A stretch of DNA of 64,000 nucleotides, from positions 124,001-188,000 of the forward strand of contig CADABZ010000006.1 of NCBI GenBank assembly GCA_902786355.1. Direction: 5' to 3'. This DNA comes from an uncultured Eubacteriales bacterium (GTDB lineage: Bacteria > Bacillota > Clostridia > Peptostreptococcales > Anaerovoracaceae). The first letter of the stretch is position 1; every line of letters starts with the position of its first letter. Under the pieces are notes generated by a model. The model did no database searches and was not told the DNA's origin. It was given only the letters and a program-made list of their open reading frames with translations. Positions 41,101 to 50,900 of the stretch are shown here, in pieces. The translations under genes and the position numbers were made by a program.

Positions 41101-44100
41101 TATCGTGATCGGGATCATCAAGAAGGATAAGCTGAGAGGAACCCAGCTCAAGGGCGCGAAGTTCGAAGTTTCCGGCGGAGGAACTACCAAAGAGATCACG
41201 TCAGATACCAAGAAGGCAACGCTCGAGATCAAGCTGGGCGAAAACTATACGATTAAAGAGACATCCGTACCGGCCGGTTATTATCTTGATGCGGCTCAGC
41301 AGTCCATCAATACGACCGGATGGAAGGTCGGAAGAAAGGCTGACGGCAGTTACGCTGTCTTCAAAGCAGACGGAACGGAAGTAACGGCAGATGATCTGAC
41401 ATTCACTTTCGAGGATACACCGTACCAGCAGATCCGTCTGACCAAGAAGGTCAAAGATCTGAAGAAGCCTGACGCTGATCCGGTCAATCTTAATGGCGTA
41501 ACATTCTCCGTTTACGTCAAAGAAGGAAACAATTTTGTGCCTTATAAGGTAAACGGCACTGCTGTAACTATCAAGGCAGATCACAGCCAGACAGTAGTCC
41601 TGCCTGAGGGAGACTACTATCTGCATGAAGACACCAAGCTCAATTCGGTAGTATATCCAGATGACCATCCGGAGAAATATACCGGAAAAGGTGAGGTCGC
41701 TGACGGTAAATTCTACTTCGGAAAATATACCGTTAATAAACCTTCTACAAAAGGAGATATCCTGTGGGATGTTGACGTTATCAATATCTCCAACACAGGA
41801 GATCTTAAAGTAAACAAAGTCCTCTACGATAAGAACAATGTCCCAGCCAAAAGCCATGGTGGATTCAGAATGCAGCTGTTCACACTTGGTGAGGACGGAA
41901 CGACTCTTACGCCGGTAAAAGTCGGTAACAAAAATCTCACTGCTGTTACCAAAGATAATGGTGATGCTGTATTTAACGACTTGCCTGTATACGACAGCAA
42001 GGGTCAGCTGATCAATTATGTTGTCAAGGAGGTCTATACCGGAGAGCAGGCGGATCTGTACTATACAGATGACTTCACTTCAGATAAATCGCCGCAGACT
42101 CTGAGCCTTGACAGCCCTGAGCCTGTGGATGCAGGTAAAGTCATCAATCATCAGTATATGTCTGTAGATGTCGTCAAGAAGTACTACGATGCACGTGAAT
42201 ACGAGCTGACAGGTCTCAAGTACGAGCTTGAAGGCGCGACTATCGCTCTGTACAGAAATAACGGAGACGGTACTTATACATATATCGGTACTGAACAGAC
42301 AGACAAAAAAGGACAGGCTGCATTTGGCAAGCTGGAATACTCGGCTGATGGTTTTGTCGCCATAGAGGTCAGTGTTCCTGACAGGCCTGAGTTCAAGTAT
42401 ATGGTCCCTGTTGAAGGCGACTACCTTAAGCCGGAGGCTGGCGGCAAGCTTCCTGAGACTCTGACTGAAGATCAAGTCAAAAAACTCAGCAGGGCTGCTC
42501 TTGTCTCAACCACAGATCCGCAGTATACCAGCCTGATCGAGAACGTCATCCCTTGGACACAGATCCACGTTACAAAGTGGGATGATAATAAGACCAAGAA
42601 ACTAGACGGAGCTAATTTCACCCTGTACAAGCAGGTCCTCGATGAGGGCACTACAGGAGGAGAACTCACCTTCGATGCTGCAAACTGCACTGTAGTAGGT
42701 GAGTACACTTCGGGTACATGGATCCACAATGATACAGCACAGGAAGGCGAATTCCAGACAGACGTACTTGAGAATGCTGATAACATCGTCTACTGGCTCG
42801 TAGAGACCAAGGCTCCTACAGGATACCAGATCATACCAACTGAGAATTATGTGCTCTTCACAGCCGAAGGTACAACTTATACCAATAAGACAAGCGGTAA
42901 AGTGTACACTCAGGAGAGTGGTGAAGTAGGACTCAAGAAAAATGCTATCAACTATCATGATGTCATAGATCATAAGCTCACAGGACCTGGTGAAGGCACA
43001 GAGAACTGGGCATACATCGAGTTCACCAAATGGATGCAGAAGGAGTCAACAGCCGGCAAGTCAACTCTTGAGAGAACTGACTTCACACTGATGCCTAATG
43101 CTACATTCGAGCTCTATGCAGTCAATGCATCAGATCATAACAAGGTGATCCTGCTCGACACCATCACTACAGGTGACGAGAATGATGTTGAGCCGAGTTC
43201 TGTAACTACAGGATACGGTGTATCACGCTCTCTGGATGCATGGGCGATCTTCGATGAGATTGAGAAGAAATATCCGGATCAGCTCGATGACATCATTACA
43301 TATAAGAGCGCTGAAGATTCCGGATATGATGTGACATATCCATATGTTGTGGGACCTGATGGAAAGCCTGTAGAGGATGCACAGGGCAACAGGAAGAGGA
43401 TCAAGGGAACATTCACTCTCAATGCTGTCCTGATCGAGAAGAACGCTTCATCCAAGTACGCTCTCGACCTGCACGATCACAATCTGCAGATCACATTCGT
43501 ACCGAGCGATCTGAGCCTCGGCAACAGCAAATACGCTGTTATAGACATAACAGACACAAATGCTGCGCTCTGCGATGAAAATGAAGCCAGAAGATCTTCA
43601 TACACTGAGAATATATCTGCTTCAATGGCTATCGTAGACTACCTGTCTACAGATAACTCTGTTGTACTGCGTCATTTCGGATATGATCCGGAGCTGGTGG
43701 GATATGAGATGATGCACGCAGACCTCGAAGCAAAGCATGAAGACAATCCGGGACTCTTCGTTTCGAAGAAAGTAACGTATAAGCTGGAGAAATACAACGC
43801 AGCAACCAAGGCATGGGAGGCATGGAGTCCAACCGAGAACAAGAAGCTCCCGAGCGGAACCGGAACCTTCGAAACGGATGGAAACGGATATCACTTTGAC
43901 AAGGGGCTTGATCCTGGTGACTACAGAGTCATCATGACTATACCTGCAGCCGGATATGAGAATTTCTACCCGGATGCGAATACGGCGTTTAAGTTCACCG
44001 TAGTTACGACAGGCAGAACTCAGGTATTCACTACCTACAGCCCGGAGAAGCCGGATGTAACGATCGAAAAGGTTGATCTGAACGGCAGGACCGTTTCAGC

Positions 44101-47100
44101 TGCGGCAACATTCAGTCTTAAATCAAAGAGCGGAACAAGCTACAGTCAGACCGCTTCGACAAGTGACGGAAAGGCAGTATTCAAGGATCTGCCGGCGGAT
44201 ACTACATTCACTCTGAGTGAGACTGCAGCTCCTTCCGGATATACTAATGCGTACTTCGCTAAACTGTTCAGCAAGCAGTATCCGGATTACGCAAAACTGG
44301 TTGATGGCAGTGGTTATGCACTCAGCTATACTACCAAAGTCGAAAACGGCGAGAAGTACATTGTTAAGAAGGAATATAAGGATGCATTCTCGCTTAAGGT
44401 ACCTAATACTGAAACTGTCAAGCTGAAACTGATCAAGAAGGATGCACAGGACGCTGAGAAATTCCTGTCAGGCGCTCAGTTCAAGATCTACTATCTTGCA
44501 TTTGACAGGGTAAGCGGCAGCTATACAGTACCTGCGTACGTTGCAGACGGATCATGGACAGACCTCGGAACCGTTACCGCCGGAACAGACGGCACGATCA
44601 CCAAGAGCGATCTCAAGCCGGGTGTCTACTATGTAATAGAGACCAAGGCTCCTGATCACTACGATCTCGATCCTGAAGGAAAGACCATCGTAATGACAGG
44701 CGGTCTGGATCTGACGATCGCAAAGTCAGATAAATACATGGTCAATACTGTTTCCGGAGGCACCGGCGAACTCGAATTCAAGGATATGCCGAAGGTCAAG
44801 ATGACCGTTAATAAGAAAGTTGAACTCGGATCTCTGGACCCTAGAGATTACAGCTTCACATTCTCGCTTCTTGATTCAGAAGGCAAGACTATCGCCGGTG
44901 ATCCGGCCAAGGCATCTAAGACTGGCGCAACTGTTACGAGCGCGGTATTTAAGGATCTCAGCCAGGGCAAGAAGTACTACCTGAAGGAAGCTCCTGCTGC
45001 AGGCTATCATCAGATCGACACGGTCATGGTAGGAAACAATGCAGTGAGCCCTCAGACAACCGGAAAATTCAAAGGTTACTATGAGATCGAGATCCCTACA
45101 GACGGATCAAATGTGACAGTGACTGTCTCCAACATCCTGCTTGAGGCTAAGGTCAGGATCTTCAAGTACGACGGAGAGGACGGCTCGGGCCTGACCGGCG
45201 CATCGTTTGAGGTGCTCAAATCAGATAAGAAGACAGTAGTCTCAAAGGCCAGCATCACAGACAACGGAGACGGAAGCTACACAGCAGTCATTCCTCTGGA
45301 AGGCACGGCACCTGCAGACTTCTATATCCGTGAGACCAAGGCGCCGGATAATTACACTATTGATGAAAACAACAAAGACATCCTGGTAAGGGATCTGAAG
45401 CCTGGAGATGCTAAGAGATTCAAATTCAATGGTACTGAAGCAACGGACAACGAGCTCGTTCTTCCGAACTTCGAGGGAATAGATGTAACTGTCCTCAAGT
45501 ACGGCGGACTCCCGGACAATACAGGTGTCGATCCGCTCGCCGGCGCCCAGTTCCAGATGTACTTCAGCACTGACGGAGGCAATAGCTGGAGTTCATGGCA
45601 TCCGGCAGAAACTACCGGATCAGACGGAAAGGCTACATTCCAGATCCTCAAGGGATACGACTATGCTGTTGCTGAAACCAATAAGATCAAGGGCTTCGTA
45701 GGACTCTACGGAATATATAAAGGAACTACTAAGCTTGAAACCGCAACATCAACGGACGGCAGGACCCTGTACATCCTCGGACACGATTTCGTCAATGGAC
45801 AGTCTTATGAGTTCAAGGCATATAATATTCCGTACCTGAAACTCATAGTAGAGAAGGAAGACATAAGCGGAACTGTTGAAGACCCTAATGTTGAGTTCCA
45901 TGTATATGAAGTACCGAATGATACTCCGACTACTCTGACAGATGAGCAGATCAGCGATCTCGCAGCTGCATCGAAGGTCTTCATCGAGAATAAGACTAAG
46001 AACTCAACATACACCAATGAGGAGTTCATCAGGCCTGGCAAGACATATCTTGCAGTAGAAGACCGCGCGATCGATACCAAGAGTGAATTTGATGATTACA
46101 GTATCATCAAGGATGATTCCCGCGTTGTTACCTATGAAGTCTTCTCAGTTCCTGAAACGAACTACAAGGAAGAGTACACAGTCACTTTCGTCAACAACAA
46201 GGGCGATGCTACCATTGGTCTGGAGAAGACAGTCGATAAGGAAAAAGTCGACAGCCTTACAGTCAAGGATGCTGAGCTTACATACACACTCAAGCCTGAA
46301 TCGACTAACGGCTATGCTCTGGATGCTTATAAGCTCACAGACTCCGGCCTGACACCGGACCCATCCAATGCTACTCTGGCAGATGAATGGTACAACATCA
46401 CCGAGGTCATTGTCGGACAGGGCAAGATGGATAATTACCTCAGAGGTGCGAAGACGAGCAAGGATTACCAGATATTCGCTACCGTCACCTTCGTAGGTTT
46501 TGACGGCACAGAATACGAGCAGACTCCTGTCAACGTATCTCAGGGCAATATCACTGTAGTCCCGACCGGAACATCCGGAAAGAATATCAAGTCATTCTAT
46601 GTAGAGTACAGCTCACCGGATCTGCTGACAGACACAGGCTATGCTCTCGGACAGAACTTCTCTGCAGGAGAGACAGTTGTAAAGGCAACAGTATTCAAGC
46701 AGGAAAAGCCGGATCAGGGCGTCATAACCTCGGTCAAGAAGATCAGAAATGATGCAGAGGTTGAGCTGACATACACACCATGGTCATCGAAGGGCGTGAA
46801 AGAGCAGCCTGTAACGATCGACGATGATGACTTTGCTGAAACTACCGTCGACGGCGCTAAGGCTCCTGAAATCGCGTTCCACAAGGACGGTCCGGATAGG
46901 GATACTGCAGTCGAATTAGGATCAGACCTGACATATAAGCTGACCGTAACTAATATATCCGAAGAGGAACTTTACTTTACTGATCCTATCATCGTGGACC
47001 TCCTGCCTCGCGGCATGGTAGTCGATCAGGATTCAGAATTCGTCAAGGTCACATCCAAGCCGGATACTATCGCAGCTAATCCGGTCGTAACCACAGGCTA

Positions 47101-50100
47101 TGCCGGAGAGAGCCAGTATGTGAATATTGCATTCACAGGTACTGTAGCTAAGGGCGAGTCGATCGAGGTCGAACTGACAGCGAAAGTCACAACTGCTGTA
47201 ACAAATTACGGCAACACTATGAGAAACTTTGCGTTCACGACCAGTAAGGAGGTCGGTGTCGCGACAAGTGACAATGTGACAGGAGCTGTTATCAAGGACG
47301 ATAAGGGCTTATGGGCAGGTGAGCTTGTATCGATTGCTACAGCACTCACCTGCGACAGAGAGAGAGCTGAAGCACTCAAGACTGCTCTCGGCAAACAGGG
47401 TACATACGGCTATCTGGTCGACTGGCACGAGAACTTCTGGGTAACAGACAATGAGCTGGTCTGCGTAAAATCAGAGTACGGCCCATCAGACGGAGGCGTA
47501 TATCGTACAGATAAGGTCGCTGTCCTCGTCAATGATGAGAAAGAAGTAAGTCAGAGGACGATGCACTACAGGCTCACTATCAACAATGAGTCAGCCAGCA
47601 AGCGCACCAACCTGGCCGTCATGGATATCCTGCCGGTCGTAGGCGACAACCGTATCAACAATACACCGAGAGGTTCCAACTGGGATCTGTACTTCGATAA
47701 GATGGGTGCAGTCACTGTGAACGGCGAGAGCTGCGACGATTACACCGTATACTTCTATGACGGAGATGCAAAAGCATTCGATGCAGACGACATCACAGAT
47801 GTCATCACAGAAGCCAAGGACGGCTGCCCTTCAGGATGGAGCACATCGCAGCCGGCTAAGCCTACTGCATTTATCGTAGCGTTCAACTATGACAAGACTG
47901 ATGCTACAGAGGTATCGGATGGCAAGACCGTTGTCCTTGAAGGAATGAAGACGGTCCAGATCGAATACACTGCAGTGACAGACTATCGTGAAGCAGAGCC
48001 TCTGGCTGAGATCGTATTCACGAATGCGGCCAACGACTTCAACTTCGGATTCAGCACATTCGCGCCTCCTACCACGGCAGATAAGGCCAGACCGAATGAG
48101 CCTCTTGGCAGTAATGTCGTAGAGGTCACCATTGCACCGCCTAAGGTCAAGGTCGGCGGCGATGTATGGATCGATGCTGATGACAACGGCAAGCAGGACG
48201 ACGGAGACCAGAGCTGGTACCTTGGATTCGATATAGTAAAACAGCTGATCAAGGATCTGGATGTTGATCTCTCGACTTCCAACCTCAGGAACTTCGGCGT
48301 TGTCGAAGAAACTGCCGGAACTATCAATGAGACCGGATCTGATGCGAAGAACTATGGTATCGCTCACTTCGAGTTTGACGATCTTACTTCAGCCAAGCTC
48401 AGAAACGGAAGCACTGATTACCTGAACTGGAATGACGGAAGTGCTGCTAAGCTGATCGGAAAGAATCCGTACACATATCATATGAACATGTCCTACAAGG
48501 GCAATACGTTCCTCAAGACTATAAACACTATAGATCCAAGAGGATCGTGGATACCTGGACAGATACCTGATGCTGATCAGAAGGACGATAACTTCAATAC
48601 TCTCTTAGGCGGATACCGTACTGAGCAGTTCTTCCTGCATCAGACAGCTGATCCGAACTGGGATATGACCAAGGATATCGGCTTCAACCTCCACAGGAAT
48701 CTTGAACTGACCAAGGTAAGCCGTGCGGACGGTGCTCCTGTAGAAGGTGCTCAGTTCACGATCTACGGACCGTTTGAACATGACACCGGCGCTAAGCAGG
48801 AACTCGATGATGCACACAAGGTTGCTACTGTCACTACAGATGGAGACGGAATCGCTGCAGTTGACGATCTCTTCTTCTTCAAAGAATACGTGATCGTAGA
48901 GACCAAGGCTGCCAAGGGCTTCGGTATCGAGGGATCTTCAGCAGAAGGAACCAACATCAGGAAGCTTGATGAAGGCAAGTGGCTGCTCAGCGTACCTGAT
49001 ACAACATCCAAGTCGCTTGAAGATAAGGTAATTGTACGTGATCCTGAGAACATCGATGTAGAAGTCGAGAAATTCTGGGATGACCAGGAGGATATGTACG
49101 GCACAAGACCTGGCTCGATCAAGGTGATGCTCTACACTGACGAAGCATGCACTGTCGAAGCTAAGGATGCAGACGGAAACGTAGTTGAGAGCAAAACACT
49201 CAGCGATGCCAATAATTGGAAAGAGAAGTGGACCGATCTGCCGAGATATAAGGTGGAGAAGAGCCTCCTCGGTGGAGAGAAAGAGACAGAGATACAATAC
49301 TATGTCAAGGAAACTGACTCTGAAGGCGAGGATATGAAGGGCTATGAAGTCGTCATCACATATGACAAGGATGAGACCACCGGCGACCAGAGCCTGAAGA
49401 TAACCAATACGCCTATTTCGACCGGTCTCGAAGTCAGGAAGACATGGGAGGATACTGATGATCTTGCGGCAGCTGTAACAGCTGTAACATTCCGTGTTGA
49501 GCAGTCAGCTGATGGTGAGACATGGACACCTGCAAAGGCTCACGGTGAGGAAATCCTCCTGACAATCGAGAGGAAGCAGGGCGAAAAGATGGGCACTGCT
49601 GAGATCGAAGGACTGCCGGCATATGATGCAGATGACAATCCGCTGACATACCGTGCAGTAGAGATATCGATCACTGCAAATGGTGAAGTCATTGAAGTCA
49701 AAGACGGCAAGGTCGGAAGCTACGAAGTGACTGAGAAGCATACTCCGGGCAGAGATGCATCACCGGAGAAGGCAACCGCTACAGATCTCTCTGAGATCAG
49801 CAACATCATGATCCCGACAGAATTCACTGTTGAGAAATCCTTCGTTGAGGATGATTTCAATCTGAACAAAGACATCAGATCGATCAACGTGATGCTGCAG
49901 AGAAAGAGCGGAAGCAGCGACTGGACCAACGCACCTGAAGGCTCTGTTGATCTCAGATCGATCAGAGGCTGGAAGCACACCTGGAAGGGACTTCCTAAGT
50001 ATGACCCGGCAGGAAACGCTTACATGTATCGTGCGGTCGAGGTGAGCTACACCACTAAGAGCGGCGAGACAGTCGAAGTCCTCTATGACAACACTGCTCA

Positions 50101-50674
50101 GACCTCCGGATCTGTCGGAGCATACAGGTACACTTCACGCACCGAGGGCGACGCAGACAGCGGTTACACGACATACATCGAGAACAAGCCTGTCAAGGGA
50201 TCCCTCAAGGTCAATAAGCAGTGGAAGGATGCCGGCAAAGCAACCGTACCGGAATCGATCACTGTCAAACTCAGTGCTTTTGCAGACGGTAAAGAGATCA
50301 GGCTCAGCGGAGTGACAAGATCTGTCACACTCAGCAAGGCCAACAACTGGTCAGACAGCACGACCTGGGCTAATCTGCCAGTATACACCGCTGACGGTGT
50401 CCAGATCAGCTACCAGCTGACAGAGTCAGGCAAGGGCAAGTACACTGCAGAATATAAGATCAACTACGGTGATGGCGTAGTCGGAGAAGGATCCGGCACC
50501 ACACTCGATGTGAAGCTTATTTCGAACAGAGTCGTTGATGCAACCTTCATCAACAAGCTCGAGCCGCCGGTCAAGACAGGTGATAATACACCTCTTGTCG
50601 GATACCTGGCACTCCTGCTGACATCGGCACTTTGCATAGTGCTCATCTGCATCAGAAGGAGACAGAAGAACTAA
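38123..50674 (+). CDS. Giant SpaA/Cna_B-repeat surface adhesin with sortase signal
   Basis: 4,183 residues. AGGTGG precedes the ATG at 38123. A signal peptide (about 20-48: LLKRFLVQLLVFMMIFGMM) is followed by an acidic Gln/Gly/Ala linker (to about 150), an N-terminal adhesin-like domain (to about 510), and then about sixteen SpaA-type prealbumin-like domains. These show repeated E-box sequences (YVIKETSAPA, YLYEISAPDGY, YTIKETSVPAGY, YWLVETKAPTGY, FTLSETAAPSGY, YVIETKAPDHY, FYIRETKAPDNY) and N-terminal Lys strands, the pattern for internal Lys-Asn isopeptide bonds. DUF11-like domains (ITNISEEELYF-type, about 2915-3350), an SdrD-like GGDVWIDADDNGKQDDGD segment (about 3350), one more SpaA domain and four Cna_B domains (about 3645-4145) follow. 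The C-terminus is VKTGD, a hydrophobic helix and RRRQKN. No sortase is nearby. Confidence 0.9.
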   Translation: MDNRNGNRNGDYHKNTLLKRFLVQLLVFMMIFGMMPGQSMMAYALPDDTAAATESAGLQEGQSDVTDTQGSGGQEEQQDDAVTPDPDTGGDKAAAGGETPAVQPQGQTNGNTTDSRQKAAEETPAAEENTQPQGGLLGASDSPAAEQAEKNYGENGSAKTFKVTLTDDKDEAYAGDQISYNVDVSMWAAATYPYDGQNQEVMFDKWENITILLDLPDNVVITGIKQNNIGTYRLVDEATNTWAIDLSKTSRDATNSNSIIFDVNTLITGNGALADGTVLDKAEVTVSADFNVRIDEEGNTKKYSKTVTDDTETIQLGTPDSWVLAKSPYESPKNYTINADGTVTIHYLIEYGLNVNDVPVKDPNVYTRTGRVPFAKELKLTDVPELTLHNGDKITADSITVTPAKTGYVYKDGRSADKDGQPEAITVTGGTPVDLPYAVVGTNTKNVDVNAPAYSEYKVDMTYDYDKFMVWFYENADKTEADSKNTATIKYQLLGQTDEKETNDDGETTIPGYIEPGEIEIDKYIVNYDNAQKKLYSKANGYTSSSIISGPATYEIFESDGTTPAKIYYKSLGKYHEHSSNTLTIDPAEAESFTNGIDGKISFYVKAGTYVIKETSAPANTKIAKEDGDAKTITVNEKGKAIAIFDNKEQLGEINVHKQDESENPVDGAVIGLYEDEAHRVPVKDESGNALTKTTDNSGNATFTRLVPGTYYLYEISAPDGYIKSEEVKTVQVTAGNTTDAPIKIVNESNRKVIRLQKNYSTVSNPISPLPVTSDYAKFKNAFTLQQTIDGDVWTDKGTYSIDDKGTTSVQVDELSPDGYKYRYRFVETIPAGYFDRDGNPGDGNHKAYSSVITPADGDALIEMLNIKGGSIELTKNKVSVNASTGAYEPLKQSGKTFKLYRVAEGSNAAEEVAEATTDSNGKITYSNLVSVNSSNKIYKYYVVEQETEEGYEWITDSEITIGGKRTPALEIGSFTTQSGNVLTKTTYNIQQDIVIGIIKKDKLRGTQLKGAKFEVSGGGTTKEITSDTKKATLEIKLGENYTIKETSVPAGYYLDAAQQSINTTGWKVGRKADGSYAVFKADGTEVTADDLTFTFEDTPYQQIRLTKKVKDLKKPDADPVNLNGVTFSVYVKEGNNFVPYKVNGTAVTIKADHSQTVVLPEGDYYLHEDTKLNSVVYPDDHPEKYTGKGEVADGKFYFGKYTVNKPSTKGDILWDVDVINISNTGDLKVNKVLYDKNNVPAKSHGGFRMQLFTLGEDGTTLTPVKVGNKNLTAVTKDNGDAVFNDLPVYDSKGQLINYVVKEVYTGEQADLYYTDDFTSDKSPQTLSLDSPEPVDAGKVINHQYMSVDVVKKYYDAREYELTGLKYELEGATIALYRNNGDGTYTYIGTEQTDKKGQAAFGKLEYSADGFVAIEVSVPDRPEFKYMVPVEGDYLKPEAGGKLPETLTEDQVKKLSRAALVSTTDPQYTSLIENVIPWTQIHVTKWDDNKTKKLDGANFTLYKQVLDEGTTGGELTFDAANCTVVGEYTSGTWIHNDTAQEGEFQTDVLENADNIVYWLVETKAPTGYQIIPTENYVLFTAEGTTYTNKTSGKVYTQESGEVGLKKNAINYHDVIDHKLTGPGEGTENWAYIEFTKWMQKESTAGKSTLERTDFTLMPNATFELYAVNASDHNKVILLDTITTGDENDVEPSSVTTGYGVSRSLDAWAIFDEIEKKYPDQLDDIITYKSAEDSGYDVTYPYVVGPDGKPVEDAQGNRKRIKGTFTLNAVLIEKNASSKYALDLHDHNLQITFVPSDLSLGNSKYAVIDITDTNAALCDENEARRSSYTENISASMAIVDYLSTDNSVVLRHFGYDPELVGYEMMHADLEAKHEDNPGLFVSKKVTYKLEKYNAATKAWEAWSPTENKKLPSGTGTFETDGNGYHFDKGLDPGDYRVIMTIPAAGYENFYPDANTAFKFTVVTTGRTQVFTTYSPEKPDVTIEKVDLNGRTVSAAATFSLKSKSGTSYSQTASTSDGKAVFKDLPADTTFTLSETAAPSGYTNAYFAKLFSKQYPDYAKLVDGSGYALSYTTKVENGEKYIVKKEYKDAFSLKVPNTETVKLKLIKKDAQDAEKFLSGAQFKIYYLAFDRVSGSYTVPAYVADGSWTDLGTVTAGTDGTITKSDLKPGVYYVIETKAPDHYDLDPEGKTIVMTGGLDLTIAKSDKYMVNTVSGGTGELEFKDMPKVKMTVNKKVELGSLDPRDYSFTFSLLDSEGKTIAGDPAKASKTGATVTSAVFKDLSQGKKYYLKEAPAAGYHQIDTVMVGNNAVSPQTTGKFKGYYEIEIPTDGSNVTVTVSNILLEAKVRIFKYDGEDGSGLTGASFEVLKSDKKTVVSKASITDNGDGSYTAVIPLEGTAPADFYIRETKAPDNYTIDENNKDILVRDLKPGDAKRFKFNGTEATDNELVLPNFEGIDVTVLKYGGLPDNTGVDPLAGAQFQMYFSTDGGNSWSSWHPAETTGSDGKATFQILKGYDYAVAETNKIKGFVGLYGIYKGTTKLETATSTDGRTLYILGHDFVNGQSYEFKAYNIPYLKLIVEKEDISGTVEDPNVEFHVYEVPNDTPTTLTDEQISDLAAASKVFIENKTKNSTYTNEEFIRPGKTYLAVEDRAIDTKSEFDDYSIIKDDSRVVTYEVFSVPETNYKEEYTVTFVNNKGDATIGLEKTVDKEKVDSLTVKDAELTYTLKPESTNGYALDAYKLTDSGLTPDPSNATLADEWYNITEVIVGQGKMDNYLRGAKTSKDYQIFATVTFVGFDGTEYEQTPVNVSQGNITVVPTGTSGKNIKSFYVEYSSPDLLTDTGYALGQNFSAGETVVKATVFKQEKPDQGVITSVKKIRNDAEVELTYTPWSSKGVKEQPVTIDDDDFAETTVDGAKAPEIAFHKDGPDRDTAVELGSDLTYKLTVTNISEEELYFTDPIIVDLLPRGMVVDQDSEFVKVTSKPDTIAANPVVTTGYAGESQYVNIAFTGTVAKGESIEVELTAKVTTAVTNYGNTMRNFAFTTSKEVGVATSDNVTGAVIKDDKGLWAGELVSIATALTCDRERAEALKTALGKQGTYGYLVDWHENFWVTDNELVCVKSEYGPSDGGVYRTDKVAVLVNDEKEVSQRTMHYRLTINNESASKRTNLAVMDILPVVGDNRINNTPRGSNWDLYFDKMGAVTVNGESCDDYTVYFYDGDAKAFDADDITDVITEAKDGCPSGWSTSQPAKPTAFIVAFNYDKTDATEVSDGKTVVLEGMKTVQIEYTAVTDYREAEPLAEIVFTNAANDFNFGFSTFAPPTTADKARPNEPLGSNVVEVTIAPPKVKVGGDVWIDADDNGKQDDGDQSWYLGFDIVKQLIKDLDVDLSTSNLRNFGVVEETAGTINETGSDAKNYGIAHFEFDDLTSAKLRNGSTDYLNWNDGSAAKLIGKNPYTYHMNMSYKGNTFLKTINTIDPRGSWIPGQIPDADQKDDNFNTLLGGYRTEQFFLHQTADPNWDMTKDIGFNLHRNLELTKVSRADGAPVEGAQFTIYGPFEHDTGAKQELDDAHKVATVTTDGDGIAAVDDLFFFKEYVIVETKAAKGFGIEGSSAEGTNIRKLDEGKWLLSVPDTTSKSLEDKVIVRDPENIDVEVEKFWDDQEDMYGTRPGSIKVMLYTDEACTVEAKDADGNVVESKTLSDANNWKEKWTDLPRYKVEKSLLGGEKETEIQYYVKETDSEGEDMKGYEVVITYDKDETTGDQSLKITNTPISTGLEVRKTWEDTDDLAAAVTAVTFRVEQSADGETWTPAKAHGEEILLTIERKQGEKMGTAEIEGLPAYDADDNPLTYRAVEISITANGEVIEVKDGKVGSYEVTEKHTPGRDASPEKATATDLSEISNIMIPTEFTVEKSFVEDDFNLNKDIRSINVMLQRKSGSSDWTNAPEGSVDLRSIRGWKHTWKGLPKYDPAGNAYMYRAVEVSYTTKSGETVEVLYDNTAQTSGSVGAYRYTSRTEGDADSGYTTYIENKPVKGSLKVNKQWKDAGKATVPESITVKLSAFADGKEIRLSGVTRSVTLSKANNWSDSTTWANLPVYTADGVQISYQLTESGKGKYTAEYKINYGDGVVGEGSGTTLDVKLISNRVVDATFINKLEPPVKTGDNTPLVGYLALLLTSALCIVLICIRRRQKN

Positions 50675-50709
50675 CAGATACTGATCAATAAGGTCAGACA
50701 GAGAGGCTG

Positions 50710-50808
50710 CCGCATCTGCGGCGGCCTCGTCTATGTTGCGATGCGGCGGCGTGTATTGCGCATCTGCGGCAGCTTCGTCTACGTTGCAAAGCGGCGGCTG
50801 CCTGTATT
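50710..50808. repeat. Two tandem GC-rich units of about 50 bp
   Basis: Unit 1 (50710-50757) and unit 2 (50758-50808) share gcatctgcggc, gcttcgtcta, gttgc and ggcggc...gtattg. They lie between the adhesin stop and moaA, where no terminator of the usual form is seen. Confidence 0.6.
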
Positions 50809-50900
50809 GTTAATAACAATTCTGAGGTGTAAGATAATCTCGTAAGCAGACGGGTTTTGCACGAAAACCGCTATAATCATCAGGAGTACAACAACATCAA

